Shown here in pieces: positions 1 to 5,395 of a stretch of 5,395 bases of DNA. The first letter of the stretch is position 1. Every line of letters starts with the position of its first letter. The translations under genes were made by a program, and so were the position numbers. Location of the stretch: assembly GCA_001796045.1 (NCBI GenBank), contig MGLN01000185.1, positions 1-5,395 on the forward strand, written 5' to 3'. The DNA is from Caulobacterales bacterium RIFOXYB1_FULL_67_16. Its GTDB lineage: Bacteria > Pseudomonadota > Alphaproteobacteria > Caulobacterales > Caulobacteraceae. A model generated the notes under the pieces. The model had not been told where the DNA came from and did not search any database. It saw only the letters and a program-made list of their open reading frames with translations.

Positions 1-600
1 GTCAGCGACATGCAGTTCACCGCCATCGGCGGCGCGGACAACTCCAACCGCCTGATCAACGCCGACAAGGGCGAGGGTTACGGCCTGGAGCTGGACGGCG
101 ACCTGTACCTGGGCGCGGGCTTCAGCCTGTCGGCCGGCGCGGCCTGGAACCACACCGAGATCAAGGACAGCGACCTGCTGGTCGCCATCTGCGGCTCCAA
201 CTGCACCGTGACCGATCCGATCGTCACCGTGGGCACGACCCGTCGCGCCAACGTCGACGGCAACCCCTTCCCGCAGGCGCCGGAATACACCGCCAATCTG
301 ACGCTGAACTATGTCCTGCCCCTGGGCGACGACACCGAGTTCTTCGCCTCGACCGACTGGACCATGCAGAAGGATTTCAACCTCTTCCTCTATGAGTCGG
401 TCGAGTTCATGCAGGACACCAACTTCGAAGGCGGGCTGCGCGCCGGCTGGCGGGATCTGAACCGGGGGCTGGAAGCGGCCGCCTATGTTCGCAACCTCAC
501 CGATGAAGAGAACGTCATCGGCGCCATCGACTTCAACAACCTGACCGCCTTCGTCAACGAACCCCGCACCTATGGGGTCCAGCTGACCAAGCGTTTCTAA
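1..600 (+). CDS. TonB-dependent receptor, C-terminal part (5' end outside window)
   Basis: This is the last 199 codons of an outer-membrane beta-barrel receptor; the frame is open from base 1, so the gene starts upstream and the ATG at 10 is internal. Seen: alternating hydrophobic/polar strands, such as those around YTANLTLNYVLPL and GLEAAAYVRNLTDEEN, and the ending YGVQLTKRF with a terminal phenylalanine. That ending is the usual last strand and barrel-assembly signal of TonB-dependent receptors. The stretch GYGLELDGDLYLGAGFSLSA matches the repeated strand pattern of this family's barrel. Two cysteines four residues apart (codons at 190 and 202) lie in what looks like an extracellular loop and could form a disulfide. 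The family uses TonB/ExbBD energy to import siderophores, vitamins or glycans. The plug domain, which would help identify the substrate, is outside the window, so the ligand is unknown. A hairpin follows the stop, suggesting the gene is transcribed separately from the next one. Confidence 0.9.
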   Translation, partial: VSDMQFTAIGGADNSNRLINADKGEGYGLELDGDLYLGAGFSLSAGAAWNHTEIKDSDLLVAICGSNCTVTDPIVTVGTTRRANVDGNPFPQAPEYTANLTLNYVLPLGDDTEFFASTDWTMQKDFNLFLYESVEFMQDTNFEGGLRAGWRDLNRGLEAAAYVRNLTDEENVIGAIDFNNLTAFVNEPRTYGVQLTKRF

Positions 601-618
601 GTCTCCAAAACGGCGGCC

Positions 619-644
619 CACGGCCCGGTCTCGACCGGGCCGTG
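619..644 (+). terminator. Hairpin terminator candidate after the TonB receptor
   Basis: A perfect 11-bp inverted repeat (619-629 paired with 634-644) closes on a 4-base loop, CTCG. It begins 19 bases after the receptor stop codon. The stem is very GC-rich, as expected of an intrinsic terminator, and AAAA lies just upstream at 607-610. There is no run of T after the stem (the next bases are CGTTGC), so termination in the plus direction would be non-canonical or Rho-assisted. Position and perfection of the stem support the call; the missing U-tract lowers it. Confidence 0.6.
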
Positions 645-686
645 CGTTGCCGGTGAACTAAAGGCCACGCTGCGGGTTGGACCCGG

Positions 687-704
687 GTCGCCGTCGTCGG
701 CGAC
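687..704 (+). promoter_or_regulatory. Small hairpin in the leader of the DUF2231 gene
   Basis: GTCGCCG (687-693) pairs with CGGCGAC (698-704) around the loop TCGT, ending 5 bases before the Shine-Dalgarno. It could affect access to the ribosome binding site or simply be a chance GC-rich stem. No recognisable -35/-10 promoter was found in 645-720, although the terminator-like hairpin upstream implies that a promoter for the downstream genes lies in or near this stretch. Confidence 0.25.
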
Positions 705-709
705 GCCCG

Positions 710-714
710 AGGAG
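710..714 (+). promoter_or_regulatory. Ribosome binding site of the DUF2231 gene
   Basis: AGGAG stands 6 bases before the ATG at 721, a near-ideal Shine-Dalgarno and spacing. It fixes 721 as the start in preference to the in-frame ATG at 775. Confidence 0.8.
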
Positions 715-720
715 ATCCCC

Positions 721-1152
721 ATGCACCCCGCATCCGCCTTCCGCGCGCGCATCGAACCGTTGCGCGGAATTCTGATGGCCTTTCCCATCGCCCTGTTCAC
801 CTCGGCGGTCATCAGCGACATCGCCTATCTGCAGTCTGCCCAGATGCAATGGTCGAACTTCTCGGCCTGGCTGATCGTCGGCGCCCTGGTGTTCGGCGGA
901 TTTGCGGGCCTGTGGGCCCTGATCGACCTGGCCGTGTCGTGGCGCGGCCCGGCGCGACGCCCCGCCCTGATCCACGTGGCGGCCCTTGCCCTGGCCTGGG
1001 TCATCGGCCTGATCAACGCCTTCAAACACAGCCAGGACGCCTGGAGCTCGGTCGGCGCCTTTGGTCTGACCCTGTCCATTCTCTCCATGATCCTGGTGCT
1101 GGTCGCCGGCTGGTTCGCCTATTCCCATTCGACCCTGCGGGAGATCGCGTGA
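721..1152 (+). CDS. DUF2231-like four-helix inner-membrane protein
   Basis: The product has 143 residues and no signal peptide, with four hydrophobic segments at about residues 16-37, 47-70, 82-101 and 112-133. A short basic loop (SWRGPARRP, about 73-81) between helices 2 and 3 is probably cytoplasmic. Size, helix count and the opening pattern (PLRGILMAFPIALFTSAVISDIAY) fit the DUF2231 family of uncharacterised membrane proteins. Genes of this family are often found beside sorbosone dehydrogenase-type genes, as here. Histidines at 85 and 103 bracket helix 3 and one at 136 follows helix 4. They could in principle bind a cofactor such as haem, but that is inference. The stop overlaps the next start by one base (TGATG), so the two proteins are very likely translationally coupled and act together, perhaps with this one anchoring the dehydrogenase or accepting its electrons. 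The biochemical role is unknown. Family assignment is from recognition, not a search. Confidence 0.85.
   Translation: MHPASAFRARIEPLRGILMAFPIALFTSAVISDIAYLQSAQMQWSNFSAWLIVGALVFGGFAGLWALIDLAVSWRGPARRPALIHVAALALAWVIGLINAFKHSQDAWSSVGAFGLTLSILSMILVLVAGWFAYSHSTLREIA
1139..1143 (+). promoter_or_regulatory. Ribosome binding site of the dehydrogenase, inside the preceding gene
   Basis: GGGAG lies 8 bases before the ATG at 1152, within the last codons of the DUF2231 gene. It supports 1152 as the start although the same frame is open further upstream. A lipoprotein signal peptide begins exactly at this ATG, which confirms the choice. Confidence 0.75.
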
Positions 1153-2444
1153 TGATCAAGACGCTTCTGTGCGCCTCCGCCGCCGTCCTGGCCCTGGCCG
1201 CCTGCAGCCGCAGCGACCCCAACCTGAACCAGACGGGCGCTGATCCCGACCTGCCCGGCCAGAACGAGACCCTTGTTCCTCCGATGAAGATCGCGACGCC
1301 GACGGGCTGGAACAATGAGGCCCCCGTCGTGCCCGACGGTTTCGTCGTCACCGCCCTGGCGACGGACCTCAGGATTCCCCGCCAGATTCTGGTCCTTCCC
1401 AACGGCGACATTCTGGTCGCCGAGGGCTCCGGCGGCCATGCGCCCAAGCTGCGACCTAAGGACTTTATCGCCGGGGTGATCAAGGCCAAGGGCAAGACCT
1501 CGGTCAAGGGCGGCAACCGGATCACCCTGTTGCGCGACGCCGACGGCGACGGCCGCCCGGAAGTCCGCACCACCTTCATCGAAGATCTGGACGCGCCCTA
1601 CGGCATGGCATTCGTCGACGGCGCCCTCTATGTCGCCGAACAGGGAGCTCTGCTGCGTTTCCCCTATCAGCCCGGCCAGACGCGGATCACCGCGCCGGGG
1701 CAGGAACTGACCCGACTGCCGTCGGCGATCAACCACCACTGGACCAAGTCCCTGACCGCCAGCGCCGACGGCCAGACCCTGTACGTGGGCATAGGCTCGA
1801 ACAGCAATATCGGCGAGCGCGGCATGGACGTCGAACAGGACCGGGCGGTGATCTGGGCCATTGATCGCCAGACCGGCGCGCACCGCACCTTCGTCACCGG
1901 TATCCGCAACCCGACCGCCCTGGCCATCGAGCCGACGACGGCGGCCCTCTGGGCCGTGGTCAATGAGCGGGACGAGCTTGGCCCGCAACTGGTGCCCGAC
2001 TATCTGACCTCGGTGCGGGAAGGGGCCTTCTACGGCTGGCCCTATTCCTACTGGGGGCAGAACACGGACCCGCGCGTCCATCCGCAGAAGCCGGATCTGG
2101 TGCAGACGGCGACGAAGCCGGACTACGCCCTGGGCTCCCACGTTGCGGCCCTCGGCCTCAGCTTCGCCCAGAACGGCGGCTTCGGCGGCGGCTTCAGCCA
2201 GGGCGCCTTCATCGGCGAGCACGGCAGTTGGAACCGCCAGGATCTGTCGGGCTACAAGGTCGTCTGGGTGCCCTTCTCAGGCGGTCGTCCGGCGGGCCCG
2301 CCCGTCGATTTCGCCACCGGCTTCATCAAGGACGGAAAGGCCCGCGGTCGGCCGGTGGGCGTGACCTTCGATCCGCAACGCCGGATCCTCCTGGTCGCCG
2401 ACGACCTGTCGAACACGGTCTGGCGGATCGCGCCGCGGCAATAG
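1152..2444 (+). CDS. PQQ-dependent sugar (glucose/sorbosone) dehydrogenase family lipoprotein
   Basis: The 430-residue product resembles the soluble-type glucose/L-sorbosone dehydrogenase family: six-bladed beta-propellers that use PQQ and calcium to oxidise sugars or other aldoses in the periplasm. Residues 1-18 form a lipoprotein signal peptide ending in the lipobox L15-A16-A17-C18. Cys18 would be lipidated, and Ser at +2 fits outer-membrane sorting by the E. coli rule. Family marks in order: an aspartate-rich DxDGDG loop (D129-D133), probably calcium-binding; the NHHW motif (H195/H196), matching the catalytic histidine region; GIRNP with R252; NERDELG (271-277); GSH with H330; GEHGSWNR (355-362); and the C-terminal blade GRPVGVTFDP and LLVADDLSNTVWRI. 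All these look intact and the length is normal, so it should be active if PQQ is available. No PQQ biosynthesis gene is in the window. The substrate cannot be told from sequence; many family members have unproven substrates. It overlaps the DUF2231 gene by one base. Confidence 0.9.
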   Translation: MIKTLLCASAAVLALAACSRSDPNLNQTGADPDLPGQNETLVPPMKIATPTGWNNEAPVVPDGFVVTALATDLRIPRQILVLPNGDILVAEGSGGHAPKLRPKDFIAGVIKAKGKTSVKGGNRITLLRDADGDGRPEVRTTFIEDLDAPYGMAFVDGALYVAEQGALLRFPYQPGQTRITAPGQELTRLPSAINHHWTKSLTASADGQTLYVGIGSNSNIGERGMDVEQDRAVIWAIDRQTGAHRTFVTGIRNPTALAIEPTTAALWAVVNERDELGPQLVPDYLTSVREGAFYGWPYSYWGQNTDPRVHPQKPDLVQTATKPDYALGSHVAALGLSFAQNGGFGGGFSQGAFIGEHGSWNRQDLSGYKVVWVPFSGGRPAGPPVDFATGFIKDGKARGRPVGVTFDPQRRILLVADDLSNTVWRIAPRQ

Positions 2445-2452
2445 GGCGAGAC

Positions 2453-5008
2453 ATGGCGGACAGGCTGCAGACCTACAGGGCCAAGCGGGACTTTACCCGG
2501 ACCCCTGAGCCCGCCGGCGACGGAAAGGCGGCCCGCAAGGGCCGCCTGACCTATCTGATCCAGCGCCATGCCGCCACGCGACTGCACTACGACTTCCGCA
2601 TCGAGCACGACGGCGTGCTTAAGTCATGGGCGGTGACCAAGGCGCCGTCGCGTGATCCCGCCGTCAAACGCCTAGCCGTGGAGGTGGAGGACCATCCGCT
2701 CGACTATGGGAGCTTCGAAGGGACCATTCCGTCGGGCAACTACGGCGCCGGCACGGTGCAGCTGTGGGATCGCGGCGAGTGGGAGCCGCAGGAGCCGGAT
2801 GTCGAAGCGGCGCTGAAGCGCGGCTCGCTGAAGATGATCCTGCACGGCGAACGGCTCGCCGGCGGGTGGGCCCTGGTCCGGCTCAAGTCCGACCGGGGCA
2901 AGCCGTCTAAGCGCAACAACTGGCTGCTTATCAAGGAGAAGGACGAGGCGGCCGTGCCGGGGGAGGGCGACGCCAATATGGAGATCGACGCCTCCGTCGC
3001 CTCAGGTCGCAGCCTGGCCGAGATCGCCGACGGCAAGACCCAATGGACCGCCTCCCGCGCGGTCGCCCGCAAGGGGCCGGCCAAGCCCAAGGCCAGGGCG
3101 AGAGAGGCGAACTTGTCCGGTCCCCCGGCCTTTGTTCCGATCCAGCTGTGCAAGGTCGCCGACCACCCGCCGGGCGGCGCGGGCTGGGTGCACGAAATCA
3201 AGTTCGACGGCTATCGGATCCAGGTCTCGACCGGCGGCGGCAAGGCCCGCCTCTATACCCGGCGGGGGCATGACTGGACCGACCGGTTTCCGGAACTGGC
3301 GGCCGATGCGGTCTCCTGGCCCGACGGGGTGATCGACGGCGAGCTCTGCGCCCTGCGCGACGATCACACGCCAGACTTCTCCGCCCTCCAGGCCGCCATC
3401 GCCGACGGCAAGACGAGCGACCTCGTCTATTTCGCCTTCGATCTGCTGCGGGAGGGGGCGGACGATCTGCGTGATCTGCCCCTGTCGCATCGCAAGGCCC
3501 GGCTCCAAGCCCATGTCGACCGGGTTCCCGCCAAGGCCCGCAAACGGCTGCGCTACGTCGATCATTTCGCCTCAACGGGGCAGGCGGTGCTGGACAGCGC
3601 CTGCCGCATGGACCTGGAAGGCGTGATCTCCAAGACGCTGGACGCCCCCTATCGAGCGGGTCGGTCCTCGACCTGGGTCAAGTCCAAGTGCCGGGGTCGG
3701 GACGAGGTGGTGATTGGCGGCTGGTCGTCCGAGGGCGGCGCGCGGTTCCGGTCGCTTCTGGTCGGCGTCGCCGAGGAGGAGGGGCTTCGATACCTCGGAC
3801 GGGTCGGCACCGGCTATTCCGCGCCTCTTCTGAAGACCCTTCTTCCCGCGCTGGAAGGCGCCGCCGCAAACGCCTCGCCCTTCGTCGGCAAGGGCGCCCC
3901 GAAGGGCGGAAAGACCATCCACTGGGTCAGGCCGGTGCTGGTCGCCGAGCTGGAACACGGCGGCCTGACCGAAGGCGGCGCCCTGCGACACGCGGCCTAT
4001 AAGGGCCTGCGCGAGGACAAGCCGGCCCCGGAGGTGACCGAGGATCCGCAAGCCCCGCCCCTCCGGCCCGCGACCCGTAAGACCTCAAAGGCGGTGAAGT
4101 CCCCCTCCGGCAAGGTCATCGTCGCCGGCGTCACCCTGTCCAATCCCGACAAGATCCTGTGGCCGGCGGCGGCCGGGCGGCCCGCGATCACCAAGGCCGA
4201 TCTGGCGCGCTATTACGAGGCTGCGGCCGAACGCATCCTGCCGCACGTCGCCGACCGCCCGGTCTCCATCATCCGCGCGCCGGACGGCATCGGCGGCGAG
4301 ACCTTCTTCCAGCGCCATGCCATGCCGGGCTCCAATCCGCGCCTGAAGCTGATCGACGTGCAGCAGCGCCACCCCTATGTCGCCGTCACCGATGTGGGCG
4401 GCCTGGTCGCGGTCGCCCAGTCCGGCGGGCTTGAGCTCCACCCTTGGGGCTGTCGGCCGGGCGATCCGGAGACCCCCGAACAGATCACCTTCGACCTCGA
4501 CCCGGACGAAGGCCTGGATTTCGCGGCCGTCATCGCCGCTGCGAAGACGGTCAAGGCCGAGCTGGAACGAAGGGGGCTGCACCCCTTCGTCAAGACGACC
4601 GGCGGCAAGGGGCTTCATGTCGTCGTGCCGATCCGGTCCGACGGCCGCAGCCGCATCGAGTGGGACCAGTGCAAGGCCTTCGCAAAGGCTATCGCCGAAG
4701 AGGTGCGGCGCGCCGACCCCGACAAGTTCACCACCACCCTGGCCAAGAAGGCGCGGGGCGGGAAGATCTTCATCGACTATCTGCGCAACGGCCGCATGGC
4801 CACTGCGGTGGCGCCTTGGTCTGTGCGGGCGCGGCCGGGCGCAGGGATCGCCTTTCCCCTGTCGTGGAGCCAGGTCAAGGCCGGGCTGGATCCCAAGGTC
4901 TTCACCCTGCACGACGCCCCCGCCCTGCTGAAGAAGGCGGATCCCTGGAAGGAATTTCGTGCGGGAGAAGTCAGCCTGCGCCCCGTGCTGAAGACCATGG
5001 GACTATAG
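2453..5008 (+). CDS. ligD: ATP-dependent DNA ligase D (PE-LIG-POL), non-homologous end joining
   Basis: The 851-residue multifunctional enzyme works with Ku to process and seal double-strand breaks. Domain order is PE-LIG-POL, as in Pseudomonas; mycobacterial LigD is POL-PE-LIG. The 3'-phosphoesterase (about 15-165) has H39, H45, D47, R49, H81 and Y85, at a constant spacing from the catalytic set of the Pseudomonas enzyme as I recall it. The ligase (about 222-523) has the adenylation motif EIKFDGYR with nucleophile K250, then DGEL (295-298), FAFDLL (327-332), EGVISK (389-394) and WVKSK (408-412), and an OB fold to about 523. The primase-like polymerase (about 558-850) has HPWG (663-666), the metal-binding DLDP (D681, D683), K719 and H722 in GGKGLH, and a third acidic residue D775 in FIDYLRN. 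The linkers (about 170-220 and 524-557) are rich in Lys, Arg, Ala and Pro. All catalytic residues seen are intact. The start is the ATG 8 bases after the dehydrogenase stop, where the conserved N-terminus begins; its Shine-Dalgarno (GGCGAG) is weak and close, suggesting coupled translation. No promoter fits in the gap, although one inside the upstream gene cannot be excluded. Confidence 0.97.
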   Translation: MADRLQTYRAKRDFTRTPEPAGDGKAARKGRLTYLIQRHAATRLHYDFRIEHDGVLKSWAVTKAPSRDPAVKRLAVEVEDHPLDYGSFEGTIPSGNYGAGTVQLWDRGEWEPQEPDVEAALKRGSLKMILHGERLAGGWALVRLKSDRGKPSKRNNWLLIKEKDEAAVPGEGDANMEIDASVASGRSLAEIADGKTQWTASRAVARKGPAKPKARAREANLSGPPAFVPIQLCKVADHPPGGAGWVHEIKFDGYRIQVSTGGGKARLYTRRGHDWTDRFPELAADAVSWPDGVIDGELCALRDDHTPDFSALQAAIADGKTSDLVYFAFDLLREGADDLRDLPLSHRKARLQAHVDRVPAKARKRLRYVDHFASTGQAVLDSACRMDLEGVISKTLDAPYRAGRSSTWVKSKCRGRDEVVIGGWSSEGGARFRSLLVGVAEEEGLRYLGRVGTGYSAPLLKTLLPALEGAAANASPFVGKGAPKGGKTIHWVRPVLVAELEHGGLTEGGALRHAAYKGLREDKPAPEVTEDPQAPPLRPATRKTSKAVKSPSGKVIVAGVTLSNPDKILWPAAAGRPAITKADLARYYEAAAERILPHVADRPVSIIRAPDGIGGETFFQRHAMPGSNPRLKLIDVQQRHPYVAVTDVGGLVAVAQSGGLELHPWGCRPGDPETPEQITFDLDPDEGLDFAAVIAAAKTVKAELERRGLHPFVKTTGGKGLHVVVPIRSDGRSRIEWDQCKAFAKAIAEEVRRADPDKFTTTLAKKARGGKIFIDYLRNGRMATAVAPWSVRARPGAGIAFPLSWSQVKAGLDPKVFTLHDAPALLKKADPWKEFRAGEVSLRPVLKTMGL

Positions 5009-5217
5009 CGGCAGAACGCCCAATCGCTCCCAATTCTGAAAGAAAAGAACAGGATTGTCAGTGGGTAAGCGTCGCAAAATCCGCTTCTACCAAACACCCT
5101 ATAAAACGCCCTTATAATGGACTGCGAACGGACGAAGGGGCGGAGGCGCTGACGGCTTGAAATTGCACTTTTTGCACATTGCACCCATTTCGGTCGTGCA
5201 GTGCAACTCCTCCCCGG
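5009..5217. other. Convergent intergenic region between ligD and ku
   Basis: These 209 bases separate the two tail-to-tail repair genes. About 5030-5120 is visibly richer in A and T than the flanking genes, with A-tracts (5039-5048) and TATA-like strings. The right part holds TTGCAC repeats. No RNA gene, recognisable protein or T-tract intrinsic terminator was found on either strand. The only small frames are 18 codons (GTG at 5061) and 11 codons (ATG at 5117), too short to support. Confidence 0.6.
5163..5206. repeat. TTGCAC repeat cluster with bulged palindrome
   Basis: TTGCAC occurs three times as a direct repeat (5163-5168, 5172-5177, 5179-5184), followed by the inverted copies GTGCA (5196-5200) and GTGCAA (5201-5206). 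The second and third copies can pair with the inverted ones to give an 11-bp stem (5172-5177 with 5201-5206, and 5180-5184 with 5196-5200). This stem has a 2-base bulge (5178-5179) and an 11-base loop. It begins 12 bases beyond the Ku stop in Ku's direction of transcription, so it may protect or end that mRNA, or act as a shared terminator for both genes. It lacks a T-run on either strand. A protein-binding operator is the alternative. Confidence 0.5.
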
Positions 5218-5395
5218 TCAGGCCGCGCTCTTGCGCGGTGCGGCCTTCTTCTTCGCGGACGTCTTCGTCGGCGCCTTGACGGTCTTCTTCTTCGCCGCCG
5301 GCTTGGCCCCGCTTGCCGCGCCCTTCAGGCTGTTGCGCAGGGCTTCCATCAGGTCGATCACATTGGTGTCGTCCGGCTCGGGCGCTTCCACCACC
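5218..5395 (-). CDS. ku: Ku protein, C-terminal end (5' part outside window)
   Basis: On the minus strand, 58 codons plus a TGA stop (complement of 5218-5220) are visible; the gene continues past base 5395, and no start is in view. The segment TNVIDLMEALRNSLK matches the conserved end of the bacterial Ku core, where a short helix (V-I/V-D-L-M-x-A-L-R-x-S-L) precedes a variable basic tail. The tail that follows has 11 lysines and one arginine in about 37 residues, with many alanines and prolines and no acidic residue. Bacterial Ku forms a homodimeric ring on DNA ends and recruits LigD; lysine-rich tails of this kind are known to affect DNA binding and ligase stimulation. The gene is convergent with ligD, so the two are not in one operon in spite of acting together. 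The call rests on this motif, the tail and the neighbouring ligD. Confidence 0.88.
   Translation of the reverse strand, partial: VVEAPEPDDTNVIDLMEALRNSLKGAASGAKPAAKKKTVKAPTKTSAKKKAAPRKSAA

Noticed and set aside
849..1151. In-frame upstream extension of the dehydrogenase to a start at 849 (531 residues)
   Set aside because: The extra residues are Arg/Pro/Gly-rich shadow translation of the DUF2231 gene. A lipoprotein signal peptide and a ribosome binding site mark 1152 as the start.
1119..2222. Long minus-strand open frame (367 codons) opposite the dehydrogenase
   Set aside because: Long antisense frames are common in high-GC genes with G/C third positions. The translation is low-complexity (Arg, Gly, Ala) with no recognisable domain or ribosome binding site.
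2228..2452. Upstream extension of LigD by 75 codons into the dehydrogenase gene
   Set aside because: The extension is Arg/Gly/Pro-rich, lacks family similarity and overlaps conserved dehydrogenase codons. Homologous LigD N-termini begin near the ATG at 2453.
4085..4912. Minus-strand open frame (275 codons) opposite the LigD polymerase domain
   Set aside because: It is a compositional shadow of a gene whose plus-strand catalytic motifs are all intact.
5012..5038. Weak inverted repeat CAGAA/TTCTG after the ligD stop as a terminator
   Set aside because: A 5-bp stem with a 17-base loop and no T-run is not better than chance.
5061..5117. Tiny basic peptide frame (GTG start, 18 codons) in the ku-ligD gap
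   Set aside because: It is too short, has no clear Shine-Dalgarno, and nothing suggests conservation.
4444..5160. Plus-strand frame of 238 codons running through the end of ligD into the intergenic region
   Set aside because: It is an alternative frame of ligD; its residues are Arg/Gly-rich and no ribosome binding site or domain is seen. The part beyond 5008 is only chance continuation.
5050..5160. Possible tRNA or attachment-site remnant in the AT-rich gap
   Set aside because: No T-loop consensus, acceptor stem pairing or direct-repeat boundaries could be found.

Overview
The window looks like chromosomal DNA from a GC-rich alphaproteobacterium. The order Caulobacterales, with a Brevundimonas- or Caulobacter-like genus, is my best guess. 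The basis is the strong G/C preference at third codon positions, a TonB-dependent receptor, a lipoprotein-type sorbosone dehydrogenase next to a DUF2231 membrane protein, and a Ku/LigD pair whose LigD has the PE-LIG-POL domain order usual in proteobacteria. The genus is inferred from gene content, not from a marker gene.

Layout: (i) 1-600 (+) is the C-terminal end of a TonB-dependent outer-membrane receptor, entering from the left edge and followed by a clean GC-rich hairpin (619-644) that probably ends its transcript. (ii) 721-1152 (+) is a four-helix DUF2231-like inner-membrane protein with a good Shine-Dalgarno. Its stop overlaps by one base the start of (iii) 1152-2444 (+), an exported lipoprotein of the PQQ-dependent glucose/sorbosone dehydrogenase family. 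(iv) After a gap of only 8 bases comes 2453-5008 (+), a full-length DNA ligase D with phosphoesterase, ligase and polymerase domains, all with recognisable catalytic residues. (v) 5009-5217 is an AT-richer intergenic stretch with no convincing gene; it holds a cluster of TTGCAC repeats that can fold into a bulged hairpin. (vi) 5218-5395 (-) is the C-terminal end of Ku, facing LigD tail to tail and leaving the window on the right.

Functionally there are two themes. The membrane protein and the dehydrogenase look like a translationally coupled envelope redox pair. LigD and Ku are the two core proteins of bacterial non-homologous end joining. LigD is packed directly behind the dehydrogenase as if in the same transcript, while Ku is transcribed from the opposite side. 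I found no wholly new system. The points most worth a second look are the coupling of LigD to an envelope redox operon, the convergent Ku/LigD junction with its TTGCAC palindrome, and the lysine-rich Ku tail.
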